Origin: JBCDBD01 sp039184335
GTDB lineage: Bacteria; Bacteroidota; Bacteroidia; Flavobacteriales; Flavobacteriaceae
Assembly: GCA_039184335.1 (NCBI GenBank)
Contig: JBCDBD010000058.1
Location: 1-15,814 of the forward strand
Reading direction: 5' to 3'
DNA length: 15,814 nt
In this document: positions 15,011 through 15,814 of the stretch, in pieces
How positions within the stretch are numbered: the stretch's first letter is position 1
How the letters are laid out: each line of letters begins with the position of its first letter
The notes under the pieces: model-generated
Database searches by the model: none
Told to the model about the DNA's origin: nothing
The model's input: the letters and a program-made list of their open reading frames with translations, nothing else
Position numbers and translations under genes: made by a program

Positions 15011-15694
15011 ATGATTCGGTTTATACTTTTAGTGTTTTTGGTTTTTGGCACATCCCATTCCACCGCTCAAAAAAAAAACACCCAAGCAGAAATTGATTCC
15101 TTCGCTTTAAACAAATTAAATTCAGAAAATTTAGAAGATTTTAGAAAGCTACTTGAGGTTGACAACAAATTTTATGGTTGGTCTAGATATTATGCAAATA
15201 AGGCCTACATGCTATACAAAAAAAATAAAACTGACTCCGCAAAACGATATGCCGATAGTGCACTATCTAATTTTACAAGGTTAAAAAAGAAATACTTCCT
15301 CGACGAAGAAAGTCTTTTGAAAGCATATATGACCTTAGGCTATATTTATCGCAACGAAGAACAATATGAAGCATCCACCACAAATTTCTTGAATGCACTC
15401 GAAATCGAAAGAAAATACCCTTACCCCTATAAATCATATATTGTTGGGGCCATAGCCAACAATCATCTTTCGTTAGGCAATAATGAAAGGGCCATCAACC
15501 TGTATCAGCAAAACCTAAAAGACAGCTTATATATAAGCTTTCCCCGACCTCATGTGGTTACTTTGACCAGACTAGGGGTTTTATACTCGAAAAACTATTT
15601 GAATCATAAAGATTCCGCTTACCATTACTTTAAAAAAGCAGAAAACATTAGTCTTGCAACCAATTATTTGAACAACAGACCTAAATTGCTATAG
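15011..15694 (+). CDS. Secreted/periplasmic TPR protein, probably truncated sensor kinase N-terminus
   Basis: A 227-residue ORF with a clear signal peptide (about 1-19, IRFILLVFLVFG ending near STAQ). Tetratricopeptide repeats follow, for example YYANKAYMLYKKNKTDSAKR (about 60-79), YMTLGYIYRNEEQYEAS and RLGVLYSK...KDSAYHYFKKAE. In Bacteroidota, TPR proteins divergent from a LytTR regulator are commonly the sensing part of a histidine kinase with a membrane helix and kinase domain of several hundred more residues. None follows here: the frame ends at TAG 15692-15694, in the centre of an inverted repeat made of the gene's own 3' segment. I read it as truncated by that rearrangement, or by an assembly break. 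Confidence 0.75.
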   Translation: MIRFILLVFLVFGTSHSTAQKKNTQAEIDSFALNKLNSENLEDFRKLLEVDNKFYGWSRYYANKAYMLYKKNKTDSAKRYADSALSNFTRLKKKYFLDEESLLKAYMTLGYIYRNEEQYEASTTNFLNALEIERKYPYPYKSYIVGAIANNHLSLGNNERAINLYQQNLKDSLYISFPRPHVVTLTRLGVLYSKNYLNHKDSAYHYFKKAENISLATNYLNNRPKLL

Positions 15695-15814
15695 ATTACT
15701 GGGAGATTGTCTCAATAATAGGGTGCAAGACTAAAGTTTTCTGCTTTTTTAAAGTACTGGTAAGCGGAATCTTTATGATACAAATAGATTTTCGAGTATA
15801 AAACCCCTAGTCTG
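15568..15814. repeat. Large inverted repeat at the window end (94-bp arms)
   Basis: The segment 15568-15661 matches the reverse complement of 15721-15814 at 89 of 94 positions with no gaps. The 59-bp middle (15662-15720) is much less symmetric, but its two halves still align codon by codon when each is read outward-in. The right arm is cut by the window edge, so the repeat may be longer. Confidence 0.95.
15712..15814 (-). pseudogene. Inverted partial copy of the TPR gene
   Basis: Read on the minus strand from the window edge, the frame gives RLGVLYSKIYLYHKDS and then AYQYFKKAENFSLAPYY, matching the TPR protein's last repeats with a few substitutions. It then meets TGA (15714-15712). The same frame continues past the stop as DNLPVIYSNLGLLF, which still looks like TPR sequence. 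The 5' part lies outside the window. It is either a degenerate paralogue facing the first copy or an artefact of a fold-back join. Confidence 0.65.

Noticed and set aside
1..15814. CRISPR array or rRNA
   Set aside because: No regularly spaced repeat family and no rRNA-like sequence was seen anywhere in the window.

Overview
The window looks like chromosomal DNA of a member of the Bacteroidota, most likely the Flavobacteriaceae. Evidence: an AT-leaning sequence, promoter-like TAnnTTTG/TTG elements, a DnaE fused to a DnaQ-type exonuclease, a BfmA/BtgA-type mobilization protein, a Bacteroidota-type tyrosine recombinase, and a LytTR regulator divergent from a TPR protein. Species cannot be fixed from this sequence.

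Layout. (1) 1-2938 appears to be the end of an integrated mobile or mobilizable element. It holds a small WG-repeat-like protein, a BfmA/BtgA-like mobilization protein, a gene-free block of consecutive hairpins (1195-1303) that is a candidate oriT or structured RNA, and a tyrosine integrase whose upstream DNA carries four GTCACC-type half sites. The element abuts the 3' end of tRNA-Asp(GUC) at 2939-3012, a typical integration target. The other element end is not visible. (2) 3131-8940, all on the minus strand, is housekeeping DNA: dnaE, trxA and a DUF58 protein, in transcription order. (3) 8941-14018 is a lanthipeptide (RiPP) modification cassette on the plus strand: LanC cyclase, then a split LanB dehydratase made of an N-terminal glutamylation protein and a separate C-terminal elimination protein, whose genes overlap by 14 bp. 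No intact precursor, exporter or leader protease is visible. Directly upstream of lanC, at 9078-9270, I find what reads as a class I lanthipeptide leader broken by two single-base deletions. (4) 14222-15814 holds a LytTR-type response regulator (minus) divergent from a secreted TPR protein (plus), probably the N-terminal part of a sensor kinase partner. The plus-strand TPR gene runs into an inverted, 95% identical copy of its own 3' segment that reaches the window edge.

How the genes would work together: LanB-N and LanB-C would dehydrate Ser/Thr of a precursor by glutamylation and elimination, and LanC would form the thioether rings. If the upstream precursor is really dead, the enzymes are either relics or act on a substrate encoded elsewhere. 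The neighbouring LytTR/TPR pair could be a signalling system linked to the cassette, but only proximity supports that.
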